From contig DATHUY010000077.1 in NCBI GenBank assembly GCA_035461765.1, positions 62,001 to 126,000 of the forward strand: DNA of 64,000 nt. The letters run 5' to 3'. Origin of the DNA: Longimicrobiales bacterium (GTDB lineage Bacteria > Gemmatimonadota > Gemmatimonadetes > Longimicrobiales > RSA9). A program made the position numbers and the translations under genes. Each line of letters begins with the position of its first letter. The stretch's first letter is position 1. Shown piece after piece: positions 36,642 to 45,427 of the stretch. The notes under the pieces were generated by a model. The model worked only from the letters and a program-made list of their open reading frames with translations, was not told the DNA's origin and ran no database searches.

Positions 36642-38668
36642 AGCTGGAGCGGATATCGTCCGGGACGCTCGCACTGTTCGCGGCCGCCGTCGCGATTGCC
36701 GTCTACATCAACTCGGCGTGGAACGGGTTCGCGCTCGACGACACGTTCATCGTCGAGATGAACTCACGCGTGCACGACCTTACTGATCTGCGCAGTATCT
36801 GGCTCACGCCCTACTGGACCTTCTACGGCCCCGAGCTCGGACTGTGGAGGCCGCTCACTATCTTCCTGTTCGCCGTCCAGTGGGCGATCGGCGATGGCGC
36901 GCCCTGGGTCTTTCACACGGTGAACATCGGACTCCACGCCGTGGCCACGGTCCTCGTCTTCAAGCTGCTGGAACGCTTCACCGCCGCGCTCCCCGCGTTT
37001 GCCGGAGCACTCGTATTCGCCGTGCACCCGGTCCACACCGAGGCCGTCGCGAATATCGTCGGCCAGGCCGAGATAGTCGGCGCGATCGCGGTATTCGGTG
37101 CGTGCCTCGTCCATTCCGGGCGCGCTCCCGGAATGAGCGTCTCCTGGCCGCGACGGATCGCGCTCGTGGCGCTCTTCCTGGCCGGCCTCGCGACGAAGGA
37201 GAGTACGGTGGTTCTGCCGGGACTCCTCGTCATTGTCGACTTCGCACAGCGGCGGGTGCGCCCATCGCTGCGCAGCCTGGTGGACTATGCGGATGCCATG
37301 CTCATGCCCATCGTGCTGCTATCGGCGACCCTCGCGGCGTATCTGCTCGTGCGCTTCGATGTCATGGGCGGTACGCTCACCGGTGTCGATGCAGCGCCCG
37401 CGCTCCCGTATCTGCGCGAGGAATTCCGCGTACTCAATGCGCTCCGCGCATTTCCCGAATTTCTCCGCCTGCTGTTCCTGCCGATGGATCTCGCGTCGGA
37501 TTATTCCCCCGCGATGATCCTGCCCGTCGAAACCGTGCGCCCCATGGTCGTCCTGGGCGCCGTGCTCCTCGTCATCATCACGCTCCTCGCGCTGCTGACG
37601 CCCTGGCTGCCCGCAGTCGGCTTTGCGCCCGCCTGGTTTCTGCTCGGCATCATCACGGTATCGAACCTGTTCTTCCCGATCGGCGTGCTTGTCGCCGAGC
37701 GCACCCTGTATATGCCGTCGCTCGCGGTCAGCGCTCTGATCGCCTTCGCGTGGCATCGCGCCGGGCCGCACGCATCTCCTTCGATGCGGCGCCTCGTTCC
37801 GGTCCTCCTCGTGCTGGTTGTTGGCGCGGGCGCCGTGCGCACATGGATACGGAATCCCGACTGGAAGAGCACGCCCGCAGTATGGGACGCTCTCTATCGC
37901 GACTCGCCCGAGTCTTATCGCGCCCAATGGGTCCAGGCGTCTCTCTTTGCCGCGGCCGGTGACATCCAGCGCGCACGGGAGCACTACGAGCTCGCCTACC
38001 GGATCTATCCCCGCGACGGTCACTTCCTCGCGGATTATGCGAGCTTCCTCATGCGCGGCGGCAACTACCGCGTCGGTCTGCCCATGATGGAACGCGCCGT
38101 CGAGGAATCCTCCTTCTCGCACGAGACGGAAACCGTTCTCGCCTACGCGTATGTCGCCGCCGGCCGCTACGAGGAGGCGCTGCAGGCGCTCGCCCGGGCC
38201 GAAACGCGCGGGGCACCGCCGTTCGCGACGATGCCCCTGCGGGCAAACGCTTACCGGGGCATGGGTGACTACAATCGCGCCGTCGGCGCGTGGCGCACTG
38301 CGATCGGCTCCGCACCGCAGCCCCAATGGCGACTCTGGGGGTTCCTCGCGCGCACCCTCGCCTACATGGGCGATGATGTGGCCGCTGCCGCCGCACTGGA
38401 CACCGCGCGCATTGTCGCTGCAGGCGATTCGGCCAGCCTGGCGACGATCGATCGTGCACGGCAGGCGCTGGCGACAGGCTGCTATGAGCTGCCCCCGGAC
38501 GGGAGCACCGGGCTCGAAGAAGGTTTCGCCGCGGCCGGCACTCCCGAGTGTGATCCGCTCGGCCACTGGATCCACTTCATGCCGCCGGTGCAAAACGCCA
38601 ACCCGTTGCAAAATGCAACTGGAGCGCCTCCCGGCGCGGCACCCCCGGTGGCGCCCGAGGGATCATGA
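36638..38668 (+). CDS. TMTC-like membrane O-glycosyltransferase with TPR domain (paralogue)
   Basis: 676 aa from TTG 36638. It repeats the hallmarks of the preceding gene: YINSAWNGFALDDTFIVEMN, WRPLTIFLFAVQWAIG and FAVHPVHTEAVANIVGQAEI. The C-terminal part (about 425-620) contains at least four TPR-like repeats (for example YRAQWVQASLFAAAGDIQRA). An Ala/Pro/Asn-rich tail ends the protein. TTG 36638 overlaps the upstream stop as elsewhere in the operon; ATG 36557 has a better ribosome site (GGAAGG) but would overlap the upstream gene by 85 bases. It is the last gene before the pilin promoter. Confidence 0.82.
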   Translation: MKLERISSGTLALFAAAVAIAVYINSAWNGFALDDTFIVEMNSRVHDLTDLRSIWLTPYWTFYGPELGLWRPLTIFLFAVQWAIGDGAPWVFHTVNIGLHAVATVLVFKLLERFTAALPAFAGALVFAVHPVHTEAVANIVGQAEIVGAIAVFGACLVHSGRAPGMSVSWPRRIALVALFLAGLATKESTVVLPGLLVIVDFAQRRVRPSLRSLVDYADAMLMPIVLLSATLAAYLLVRFDVMGGTLTGVDAAPALPYLREEFRVLNALRAFPEFLRLLFLPMDLASDYSPAMILPVETVRPMVVLGAVLLVIITLLALLTPWLPAVGFAPAWFLLGIITVSNLFFPIGVLVAERTLYMPSLAVSALIAFAWHRAGPHASPSMRRLVPVLLVLVVGAGAVRTWIRNPDWKSTPAVWDALYRDSPESYRAQWVQASLFAAAGDIQRAREHYELAYRIYPRDGHFLADYASFLMRGGNYRVGLPMMERAVEESSFSHETETVLAYAYVAAGRYEEALQALARAETRGAPPFATMPLRANAYRGMGDYNRAVGAWRTAIGSAPQPQWRLWGFLARTLAYMGDDVAAAAALDTARIVAAGDSASLATIDRARQALATGCYELPPDGSTGLEEGFAAAGTPECDPLGHWIHFMPPVQNANPLQNATGAPPGAAPPVAPEGS

Positions 38669-38706
38669 GGCGTTGGGGGAGAAAGGGTTTGGTGGCAATG
38701 CTACGA

Positions 38707-38723
38707 TTGGACCGGCTATTGCT
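38707..38723 (+). promoter_or_regulatory. Sigma-54-type (-24/-12) promoter of the pilin genes
   Basis: TTGG at 38707-38710 and TTGC at 38719-38722 place GG and GC exactly 10 bases apart, as sigma-54 holoenzyme requires; the downstream T matches the TTGCW consensus. The bases just after the GG (ACCG instead of CACG) match only in part. Transcription would start near 38734, about 50 bases before the pilin start. Two sigma-54 activators are encoded in the window (16455 and 40971), and pilin genes are classic PilR targets. Confidence 0.6.
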
Positions 38724-38782
38724 CTGACACGGTCCCGACCCTGCCAGGTCCAGTCGACAACTACACCCACAAGGAGCACCGC

Positions 38783-39196
38783 ATGCAGAAGAGACGTGCA
38801 GGTTTCACGCTGATCGAGCTGCTGATCGTGATCGTCATCATCGGCATTCTTGCCGCGATCGCGATTCCGAAGTTCGGCAAGACGCGTGAGAAGGCCTACT
38901 TCAAGGCCATGATGTCCGATCTCCGCAACCTGAACAATCAGCAGGAGATCTACTACTCGAGCCCGGCCAGCGGCTATTCGTACGCCGCTTCGATCGGTCA
39001 GCTGCCGGAGTTCACCATGTCCAATGGTGTGACGGTCGCCGTCAGCGGCAACACCGTGACGGGCTGGGCCGCAGTGGCCAGCCACGCCGCGCTCGGCTCG
39101 ACACAGTTCTGCGGTATCTACATTGGTACGCCGACGGCAACACCGTCGGGCCTGAATCTCGTGACCCCAGGCATCGTCGCCTGTACGGGCGAGTAG
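38783..39196 (+). CDS. pilA: Type IV major pilin-like protein
   Basis: 137 aa. A short basic leader MQKRRAG is followed by the mature N-terminus FTLIELLIVIVIIGILAAIA with Glu5, the classic type IVa prepilin. Prepilin peptidase would cut after the Gly and methylate the Phe. The globular domain has two Cys (in FCGIYIG and GIVACTGE), probably a D-region disulfide. AGGAG precedes the ATG by about 7 bases. A sigma-54 promoter lies upstream and a strong hairpin directly downstream, so this should be the highly expressed subunit. Confidence 0.92.
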   Translation: MQKRRAGFTLIELLIVIVIIGILAAIAIPKFGKTREKAYFKAMMSDLRNLNNQQEIYYSSPASGYSYAASIGQLPEFTMSNGVTVAVSGNTVTGWAAVASHAALGSTQFCGIYIGTPTATPSGLNLVTPGIVACTGE

Positions 39197-39212
39197 GACG
39201 GCTCACCTGGTT

Positions 39213-39246
39213 GAAGGGGCGGCGGCCGGTTGCCGCCGCCCCCTTC
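39213..39246 (+). terminator. Strong hairpin between the two pilin genes
   Basis: A 13-base arm (39213-39225) pairs with 39233-39246 apart from one extra C, around a 7-base loop. The following sequence GATTTC is only weakly T-rich. It may act as a leaky terminator or as an mRNA-stabilising structure that makes the first pilin more abundant than the second. Confidence 0.55.
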
Positions 39247-39267
39247 GATTTCAACGAACTGACGATT

Positions 39268-39672
39268 ATGCGAGTGCTTCCGAGGCGGGAAGGCTTCACG
39301 TTGATCGAGTTGATGATCGTTATCGTGATCATCGGGATACTCGCAATGATCGCGGTGTCGCTTTTCTGGGGCGTCAAGGATCGTGGAATCCAGGCCTCCA
39401 TGCAGGCGGACCTGAAGAACGCCGCCGCGCAGCAGGAGCTCTATTATTCCTCGTACAACAACTACGCTCCTACGGCGGTTTACCTGTCGAACTACAACGC
39501 CAGTCCGGGAGTGCAGCTGTCGGTGACCTACGCTGCGCCCGATGGCTGGGCCGGCATCGCCACCCATATCTCGGTCATCGGAGCACAGTGCGGGATTGCG
39601 GTAAACAACGCACCGCTGGCGTCCGCGCCGCCGGCCACCGTAACGGGTATCGTGGCGTGCACCGGCATGTAG
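39268..39672 (+). CDS. Second type IV pilin, tandem paralogue of PilA
   Basis: 134 aa: leader MRVLPRREG, then FTLIELMIVIVIIGILAMIA with Glu5. The C-terminal end GIVACTGM mirrors GIVACTGE of the preceding pilin, and the two Cys are conserved. The middle has an extra Tyr/Asn-rich stretch (YYSSYNNYAPTAVYLSNYNA). ATG 39268 is chosen because the prepilin leader starts there; no strong ribosome site is visible, in contrast to the first pilin. It may be an alternative or minor subunit. Confidence 0.9.
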   Translation: MRVLPRREGFTLIELMIVIVIIGILAMIAVSLFWGVKDRGIQASMQADLKNAAAQQELYYSSYNNYAPTAVYLSNYNASPGVQLSVTYAAPDGWAGIATHISVIGAQCGIAVNNAPLASAPPATVTGIVACTGM

Positions 39673-39688
39673 GTGGTGTACGGCTCCA

Positions 39689-39717
39689 TTGCAGTTCTTT
39701 CCTCACAAACATAAACT
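39689..39717 (+). promoter_or_regulatory. Possible sigma-70 promoter of the second two-component pair
   Basis: TTGCAG (39689-39694), a 17-base spacer and TAAACT (39712-39717). The predicted start site falls only a few bases before ATG 39727, so the message would be nearly leaderless. Confidence 0.4.
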
Positions 39718-39726
39718 TGCCCGCGA

Positions 39727-40974
39727 ATGGCTGATCTTCCCACACTGCGACGGGAGCTGATCGGAGCGTTCGCTGTGGTATTCGCGGGCGCGTTGTTCGT
39801 TGCGGTCGTCGGGGTGCTGCTGCTCGCGCCTCGTCTCTCGACGGGCTATGCCGTAGGCTACGTCGTGACGCTGCTCGTCGCAGACATCGCGATCTTCTCC
39901 TGGTTCGGCACACAGCTGCTGCGGCGCCGCGTGCTCGATCCGCTGTCTGCGCTGGTCCACGGCGCCGAGTCGATATCGGCCGGCGAGCTGGACACCCGCA
40001 TCGAGGGCGGCTCAACCGAGGAGCTCGCACGCGTGTCGGCCGCGGTCAATTCGATGGCGGAGCGGCTGATCGCGGATCAGAAGAAGCTGACGGAGAACAT
40101 TCGCTCGCTGAACGAAACCAACCGGCTGCTGACTGAAGCGCGCGACGCCATGATCCATGCCGAGAAGATGGCGTCGGTCGGCCGTCTGGGCGCGGGTGTA
40201 GCGCACGAGGTGGGCAATCCGCTCGGCGCGATTCTCGGGTACCTCTCCCTCCTCGGCCGGCACCAGGAGGGATCGCGCCTCGAGCTGGTGCAGGCGGCGG
40301 AGCGGGAGGCGCACCGGATCGACCGGATCGTGCGGGGATTGCTCGACTTCGCGCGGCCGCGCGAGGCCGTCGCGCAGCCGACGGACGTGAACGACGTAGT
40401 TCGCGACACCGTGGAGCTGGTCCGCACGCAGGGCCATTTCACACAGATCCAGCTCACGCTCGCGTTGAGCGATACGGAGCTCGTCGTGCGCGGCGATCCG
40501 TACCAGCTGCAGCAGGTGCTCGTGAACCTGCTGATGAACGCGGCACAGGAGCTCGAGGAGACGCGCGATCCGTTCATCGAGATCACGACCATGCGTCGCG
40601 AGGTGGAGGCGCCGCCACCGCATACGCCGGCCCGCCGGGCTGGTGATCCACCCGGCATCGACTATTCGCACCGGCGGCGACTGGCCGCGATGGTACGGTG
40701 GCCCTCGCGCGACCCCGACTCCGAATCGGGCGAGATCATAGAGCTGATCGTGCGTGACAACGGGCCCGGTCTGCCGCCCGAGCTGATCGACCAGATCTTC
40801 GAGCCGTTCGTTACGACCAAGGAGCCGGGGAAGGGAACCGGCCTTGGCCTCGCTGTCTGCGCCCGCCTCATCGAGGGGATGGGCGGAGTAATTCACGCGG
40901 ACAACGCCGCTGAGGGCGGTGCCGTGTTCCGTGTGCTGCTGCCGGCCGAAACGGCCGAGGTGATATCGACATGA
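39727..40974 (+). CDS. NtrB-type sensor histidine kinase with HAMP domain
   Basis: 415 aa. Two membrane helices (about 10-35 and 40-62) enclose almost no periplasmic loop, so the signal is probably membrane or cytoplasmic. A HAMP domain (about 65-115) and coiled coil follow, then the kinase core: H-box LGAGVAHEVGNPLGAILGYL (about 155), N-box LVNLLMNAAQEL, G1 VRDNGPGLPPELI and G2 GKGTGLGLAV. An Arg/Pro-rich insertion sits between the N and G1 boxes (about 290-335). It overlaps its regulator gene by 4 bases, marking them as a pair. Confidence 0.9.
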   Translation: MADLPTLRRELIGAFAVVFAGALFVAVVGVLLLAPRLSTGYAVGYVVTLLVADIAIFSWFGTQLLRRRVLDPLSALVHGAESISAGELDTRIEGGSTEELARVSAAVNSMAERLIADQKKLTENIRSLNETNRLLTEARDAMIHAEKMASVGRLGAGVAHEVGNPLGAILGYLSLLGRHQEGSRLELVQAAEREAHRIDRIVRGLLDFARPREAVAQPTDVNDVVRDTVELVRTQGHFTQIQLTLALSDTELVVRGDPYQLQQVLVNLLMNAAQELEETRDPFIEITTMRREVEAPPPHTPARRAGDPPGIDYSHRRRLAAMVRWPSRDPDSESGEIIELIVRDNGPGLPPELIDQIFEPFVTTKEPGKGTGLGLAVCARLIEGMGGVIHADNAAEGGAVFRVLLPAETAEVIST

Positions 40975-42329
40975 CCGTGCTGATCATCGACGACGAGCCG
41001 GGTCTGCGTCAGACCGTCTCACTGATCCTGGCCGAAGAGGGCTACGAAGTGCAGGCGGCGAGCGACGGCGAGGAGGGCCTCGCGCGCGCACTGGAGCTGC
41101 AGCCGGACATCATTCTCTGCGACCTGCGCATGCCGCGCCTGGGCGGCCTCGAGTTTCTCGAGAAGTACCGTGCCGGAGGCGGTACCGGCATGGTCATCAT
41201 GATGACGGCCTACGGCGGCACCGAGCTCGCCATCCAGGCGATGAAGAGTGGCGCGTACGATTACCTGCCGAAGCCGTTCAGCCCCGATCAGCTCATCCTC
41301 GTCCTGAAGAAGGCGGAGGAGCGCGAGGCGTTGCGCCAGGAAGTCTCGCGTCTGCGCGAGGAAGTCAGCATTCAGCGCCGCTACCGCGAGATCATCGCGA
41401 AGTCGCCGGCGATGACCAAGGCGCTCGAAGTCGCGGCGAAGGTCGCGAAGCATCCATCGTCAGTACTCATTACCGGTGAAAGCGGCACCGGCAAGGAGCT
41501 CGTCGCACGACTGATCCACGGCGAGAGCCATCGGGCGGACGCTGCCTTCGTGCCGGTCAACTGCGGTGCGATTCCGGAGAACCTCCTGGAATCGGAGCTG
41601 TTCGGTTACGCGCGGGGTGCGTTCACCGGCGCCGACCGTGACAAGCCCGGACTCTTCGAGGTCGCGTCGGGCGGTACGCTGTTCCTGGATGAGATCGGTG
41701 AGATGCCGTCCACGCTGCAGGTGAAGCTGCTGCGCGTGCTGCAGGAGTCCGAGATCCGCCGGCTCGGAGATACGCGCACCCGCCAGGTCGATGTGCGCCT
41801 GGTCGCCGCCACCAACAAGGATCTCGAGGAGGAGATCAAGGCCGGCAACTTCCGCCAGGATCTTTACTATCGCATGGCCGTGGTGCCGATCCACCTGGTG
41901 CCTCTGCGTCAGCGACGCGATGAGATTACTCTCCTCGTGCGGCACTTCATCGACAACAACAATCGCAAGCTTCGTCTCGACAAGAAAACCATTGAGGCCG
42001 ACGCCATGCGACTGCTGCTGGCTTACAGCTGGCCGGGCAACGTCCGCGAGCTGGAGAACACGATCGAGCGTGCGATGGTGCTCTCCGACGGACCGAACAT
42101 CACAGCCGCCGATCTGCCCGAACAGGTCACTAACCCGCTGCCCACTGCGGATGGCCCGGAGCTCGGCCACGACGAGCTCTCCGTGAAGAAGCACGGCGCC
42201 GCTCTCGAGCGCCGCCTCATCCGGCAGGCCCTGGAACGCACGGGTGGCAACAAGACACGCGCTGCCGAGCTGCTCGAGCTTTCATCACGCGCACTACTGT
42301 ACAAGATCCGCGAGTACGGGCTGGAATAG
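40971..42329 (+). CDS. NtrC/PilR-family sigma-54-dependent response regulator
   Basis: 452 aa: receiver with D51 (ILCDLRMPR), AAA+ domain with Walker A GESGTGKE (about 169-176), canonical GAFTGA loop (216-221), [11 protein letters not shown] Walker B, and a Fis-type HTH ([20 protein letters not shown]). It is translationally coupled to the HAMP kinase (ATGA). Its position between the pilins and minor pilins makes it the best candidate activator of the -24/-12 promoter at 38707 (inference). Confidence 0.93.
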   Translation: MTVLIIDDEPGLRQTVSLILAEEGYEVQAASDGEEGLARALELQPDIILCDLRMPRLGGLEFLEKYRAGGGTGMVIMMTAYGGTELAIQAMKSGAYDYLPKPFSPDQLILVLKKAEEREALRQEVSRLREEVSIQRRYREIIAKSPAMTKALEVAAKVAKHPSSVLITGESGTGKELVARLIHGESHRADAAFVPVNCGAIPENLLESELFGYARGAFTGADRDKPGLFEVASGGTLFLDEIGEMPSTLQVKLLRVLQESEIRRLGDTRTRQVDVRLVAATNKDLEEEIKAGNFRQDLYYRMAVVPIHLVPLRQRRDEITLLVRHFIDNNNRKLRLDKKTIEADAMRLLLAYSWPGNVRELENTIERAMVLSDGPNITAADLPEQVTNPLPTADGPELGHDELSVKKHGAALERRLIRQALERTGGNKTRAAELLELSSRALLYKIREYGLE

Positions 42330-42385
42330 AAACTCGTCCCAGCCCGCCATGTAACCGCCCCGCTCCCAGTGTCATCGTGTCTGCC

Positions 42386-42817
42386 ATGAACAGACGCGGA
42401 TACACCCTCATCGAAGTCCTGCTCGTGCTGATGCTGAGCACGCTGCTTCTCGCTATCACCGTCGCTCCCGTGCGGCATGCGCGCAGTGTCCTGGCGGTGC
42501 GTGCCGCCCGCAGCGACATCGCCGCCCTGGTCGCCATGACGCGCTCGACCGCGATCATGACAGGCGGCGCCACGCTCGTGGTCGATGTCGGTGCCGGTAC
42601 AGCATGGATCGAGCACGGCAGCGGTGTACGCGTGGGTGACGTCCAGCACATCACGGCGCGTCATCGCGTGGCACTTACGGCGAGCCGACCGCTGCTCAAT
42701 CTGCGCTACGACGCGCTCGGTATCGGCCGCATGACCAGTGCGGTCGTACATGTGACGAGCGGATCCGTAACGGGAACCGTCACCATCTCCGCCTACGGCA
42801 GAGCACGGGTCTCATGA
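42386..42817 (+). CDS. Minor pilin/pseudopilin, FimT/GspH-like (cassette A)
   Basis: 143 aa. Leader MNRRG, then YTLIEVLLVLMLSTLLLAIT with Glu5; a Tyr replaces the usual Phe1. The remainder (AARSDIAALVAMTRSTAIMT and a beta-rich end) follows the FimT/GspH plan. It would help prime pilus assembly after processing by prepilin peptidase. ATG 42386 opens the leader directly; a GTG at 42377 is possible. It heads a four-gene overlapping set that is repeated at 44981-47785. Confidence 0.85.
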   Translation: MNRRGYTLIEVLLVLMLSTLLLAITVAPVRHARSVLAVRAARSDIAALVAMTRSTAIMTGGATLVVDVGAGTAWIEHGSGVRVGDVQHITARHRVALTASRPLLNLRYDALGIGRMTSAVVHVTSGSVTGTVTISAYGRARVS

Positions 42818-43170
42818 TTTCTGCGACGCAGAATCGCCACCCGGCCGGCTTCGGGCTGGTCGAGCTGATCGTCGCGCTGACCATACTCTCGATCGGGATG
42901 CTGGCGCTCACCGGCGCAGCGTCGGTCGCACAGCGCTCGTTCATTGGTGCGCGTGCCCTTCAGGAGGGCACCGATGCCGCCGCTGCCCTCCTCGACTCCC
43001 TCATGAGCGAAACCTCGCCCGTCGCCGGGACACGACGCGTGGGTCGGGCAGATGCGCAGTGGTCGATCGGCCGGGATTCCGTGGCGACGAACATCCTGCT
43101 CACGATCCGGGTCAATGACGGCGCCAGCATCCGTCGGCTCGATTTCCATGCCTCGCACCGCGCCAGGTGA
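42814..43170 (+). CDS. Minor pilin, PilV/GspI-like (cassette A)
   Basis: 118 aa. The prepilin motif GFGLVELIVALTILSIGMLA (Glu5) follows a 12-residue leader. It is short and ends after a small beta-rich domain. It overlaps the FimT-like gene by 4 bases and lies 4 bases before the PilW-like gene. PilV-type proteins form part of the minor-pilin tip complex. Confidence 0.8.
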   Translation: MISATQNRHPAGFGLVELIVALTILSIGMLALTGAASVAQRSFIGARALQEGTDAAAALLDSLMSETSPVAGTRRVGRADAQWSIGRDSVATNILLTIRVNDGASIRRLDFHASHRAR

Positions 43171-43174
43171 CGCC

Positions 43175-43873
43175 ATGAGGCCATGCCTGCGTGCTGGCTC
43201 GACACTGGCTGAGGCGGTAGCAGTGATGACGCTGACATCGATACTCATGGCCGTGATGGCGGGTATCCTGATGACACAGATGCGCCTCGCCCGACTGGCA
43301 GCCGACGAGGCGGCTTCGGCCGAGGCGGTGCGGTCCGCGTCGACCATCCTGTCGGCAGAAGTTCGGCGGGCCACACGCGTCGACGTGATTGCCTGGAGCA
43401 GCGACTCACTCGCGCTGCGCGGTTTCAGGGGTGCCGCCATCCCGTGCGGTACCACTACAGCGGGCACGCTCGTGCGCTACACGGGCGACCGCATGCCGGA
43501 TCCCGCGAAGGATTCCGTTCTCATCATCAGCCAGTCCGGTGAAACGGGTACGGCGCTTCACGCGTGGAACCCGGCGGCGGGAAGATGCGCAATCCAACCG
43601 GGTGAGACCGTGCTCGAGCTGGGAACCAGTGGCCCGGTACCCCCTAGGTCGGCGTTGCTGGTCTTCGAATCCGGCTCATACCATCTGAGCACGGGTGCAC
43701 TGCGCTATCGTATGGGTGGCGGCGGGCGGCAACCGCTCACCATCCCCGTTCTGCGTCATCCGTACTCCCGGTTCATCGGGATCACTTCCCGGGACGTGCG
43801 CTTCCAGGTCGAGGCGGGTCAGATCCGCTTGCAGCACGCCGCTTCGTTCACGCCGCCCGCGGCCCACCCATGA
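43175..43873 (+). CDS. Minor pilin, PilW/GspJ-like (cassette A)
   Basis: 232 aa. The leader MRPCLRAG precedes STLAEAVAVMTLTSILMAVM, with Ser in place of Phe1 but Glu at +5. The region after the helix (AEAVRSASTILSAEVRRATR) follows the PilW pattern. ATG 43175 is supported by AGGTGA just upstream. A Cys pair in IPCGTTT and GRCAIQP may form a disulfide. It overlaps the PilX-like gene by 4 bases. Confidence 0.75.
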   Translation: MRPCLRAGSTLAEAVAVMTLTSILMAVMAGILMTQMRLARLAADEAASAEAVRSASTILSAEVRRATRVDVIAWSSDSLALRGFRGAAIPCGTTTAGTLVRYTGDRMPDPAKDSVLIISQSGETGTALHAWNPAAGRCAIQPGETVLELGTSGPVPPRSALLVFESGSYHLSTGALRYRMGGGGRQPLTIPVLRHPYSRFIGITSRDVRFQVEAGQIRLQHAASFTPPAAHP

Positions 43874-44790
43874 TGCGCCGGCGGAGGAGTGGTGCAGCGC
43901 TCGCCATGGCGCTGCTGGCCATCATCGTACTGGACTGCATCGTACTCGGCTCACTGTACCTGGCCCTGCAGGAAGTCCGCATCGGCGGCAACGGCGCGGC
44001 CGTGCTCCAGCTGCGGCTCGATGCCGAGAGTGGTGTCCGGCGCGCACTCGGCCTCTGGACCCTCGAAATCGACACCATGCCCGCCGGGACCGGCCAGCAA
44101 TTGATGCTCGACACTCTCGCCACCGCGGGCGCTCGTGTCCATGTGGAGCGGCTGGATGATCGCCTGTTTCTCCTCCACTCCGGCGCTTTCGAGCGACCAC
44201 CACGGGTCGGTCGCACCGCGGCCCGAATGCTGGTGGCACCACCTGCGCTGGCCGTCGGCGTCGACCCGGCGCCCGCTCCGCTGTCGTCATCCGGTGCCGT
44301 CCATGTGACGGCCACGGGCGTCGTGGTTTCCGCGCCTGCCGGCGGGTGTGCGGCACCCGCGCCGCCCCACGCGGTTCTTGCGCCGCTGTTCGGCGTGACG
44401 AGCGCCCCGGGCGCCAGCATCGATGCGCCGGTCGGCACTCTCGGAGCGGACCCGCTCATCCTCTCGTTCGCGCGGCTGCTTGCGCTTGCGCCGCCGGGCA
44501 CCGTCGCTGCTGGCGATACGGCGATCAGCGCGGGTCATTCCGGAGTCCTGATCGTGCCGGGCGATCTCACCGTGAATGGCGGCGCTGTGGTGAGCGGGCT
44601 TCTCGTCGCCAGTGGCTCGGTTCGTATCGACCCGGGAGCCGTCGTCGCCGGTGCGGTGCACGCCGGCGGTCTCCTCACGGTCGGAGGGATTGTGACGTGG
44701 AACCGCTGCAGCGTAATCGCCCAGGTCAGGGCAGCGGGTCTGGACCGTCCCCGGCCGGCGGCCGTTCGCGCATGGCTGCCTGCATTCTGA
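43870..44790 (+). CDS. PilX-like pilus assembly protein (cassette A)
   Basis: 306 aa. The start RRRRSGAALAMALLAIIVLD matches PilX proteins, which keep the hydrophobic helix but lack Glu5. LRLDAESGVRRAL corresponds to the AEAGL motif after the helix. The C-terminal half is Gly/Ala/Val-rich with strand repeats (SGVLIVPGDLTVNGGAVVSG) that look like a short beta-helix, and the same element recurs in the cassette B protein at 46703. It ends cassette A. Confidence 0.75.
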   Translation: MMRRRRSGAALAMALLAIIVLDCIVLGSLYLALQEVRIGGNGAAVLQLRLDAESGVRRALGLWTLEIDTMPAGTGQQLMLDTLATAGARVHVERLDDRLFLLHSGAFERPPRVGRTAARMLVAPPALAVGVDPAPAPLSSSGAVHVTATGVVVSAPAGGCAAPAPPHAVLAPLFGVTSAPGASIDAPVGTLGADPLILSFARLLALAPPGTVAAGDTAISAGHSGVLIVPGDLTVNGGAVVSGLLVASGSVRIDPGAVVAGAVHAGGLLTVGGIVTWNRCSVIAQVRAAGLDRPRPAAVRAWLPAF

Positions 44791-44980
44791 TCATGCACCC
44801 CGCCCCCGCCTGCGCCGTCGTCGGGCTGCTATTCGCTTCAGGGCAACGGCTACTTATTTCCTTCCTTTCCGCTCAGTTTTTTTCTAAGTTGTTGTCGCCA
44901 CAAGCGTTTCTCGGGGGCATGGAAATCGCCCGATCGGCATCCGTCCGGGTCGGTTCGTGTCCAATCGAACGAAAAATTGA

Positions 44981-45427
44981 ATGCGCAGTCGCGACGGCTT
45001 TACGATCACCGAGGTCCTCATCGTGCTCATCCTCGTCGGCATCATCGGCGGGTTTGCGTTTGCGCGAGTGGGGTCCATGCTCGCCCAGACGCGGGTACAG
45101 CGGGCGGCTTCAGTCGTGGCGGCAGATCTCAAGCTTGCCCACAGCATGGCGGGCAGGCAGCGGGTGCCGATTCGGGTCTCGATCGATCCCACGGCGCGCG
45201 TGTTCCGTCTGAGGGACTACACGACGCCCACGACGATCTACAGCGAGCGGCACTTCCACAACGACGGTGAATACCCCGTCGAGAGCTTCCTGACCAGCAA
45301 GACGTCGCTGCTCGTCTATCCGAACGGACTGGCCGACGGATCCGTGGAGATCGAGCTCAGGGCAGGCGGCAAAACTCGGGTGGTGAGAATGTCGCGCGCC
45401 GGACAGGTGAGGGTGAGCGGTTCATGA
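44981..45427 (+). CDS. Minor pilin/pseudopilin, FimT/GspH-like (cassette B)
   Basis: 148 aa. Leader MRSRDG, then FTITEVLIVLILVGIIGGFA with Glu5. The core (RAASVVAADLKLAHSMAGRQ and a beta-rich C-terminus ending MSRAGQVRVSGS) fits FimT/GspH. The 190 bases ahead are unusually AT-rich for the window, with a seven-T run (44877-44883) and a GTTCG/CGAAC inverted repeat (44953-44970), so an independent promoter is likely. No clear ribosome site is visible. It overlaps the PilV-like gene by 4 bases. Confidence 0.85.
   Translation: MRSRDGFTITEVLIVLILVGIIGGFAFARVGSMLAQTRVQRAASVVAADLKLAHSMAGRQRVPIRVSIDPTARVFRLRDYTTPTTIYSERHFHNDGEYPVESFLTSKTSLLVYPNGLADGSVEIELRAGGKTRVVRMSRAGQVRVSGS

Noticed and set aside
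44791-44980. Second sigma-54 promoter before the cassette B minor pilins
   Set aside because: Two GG-N10-GC spacings exist, but both lack TTGC at -12 and TGGC at -24, so the match is too weak to list.
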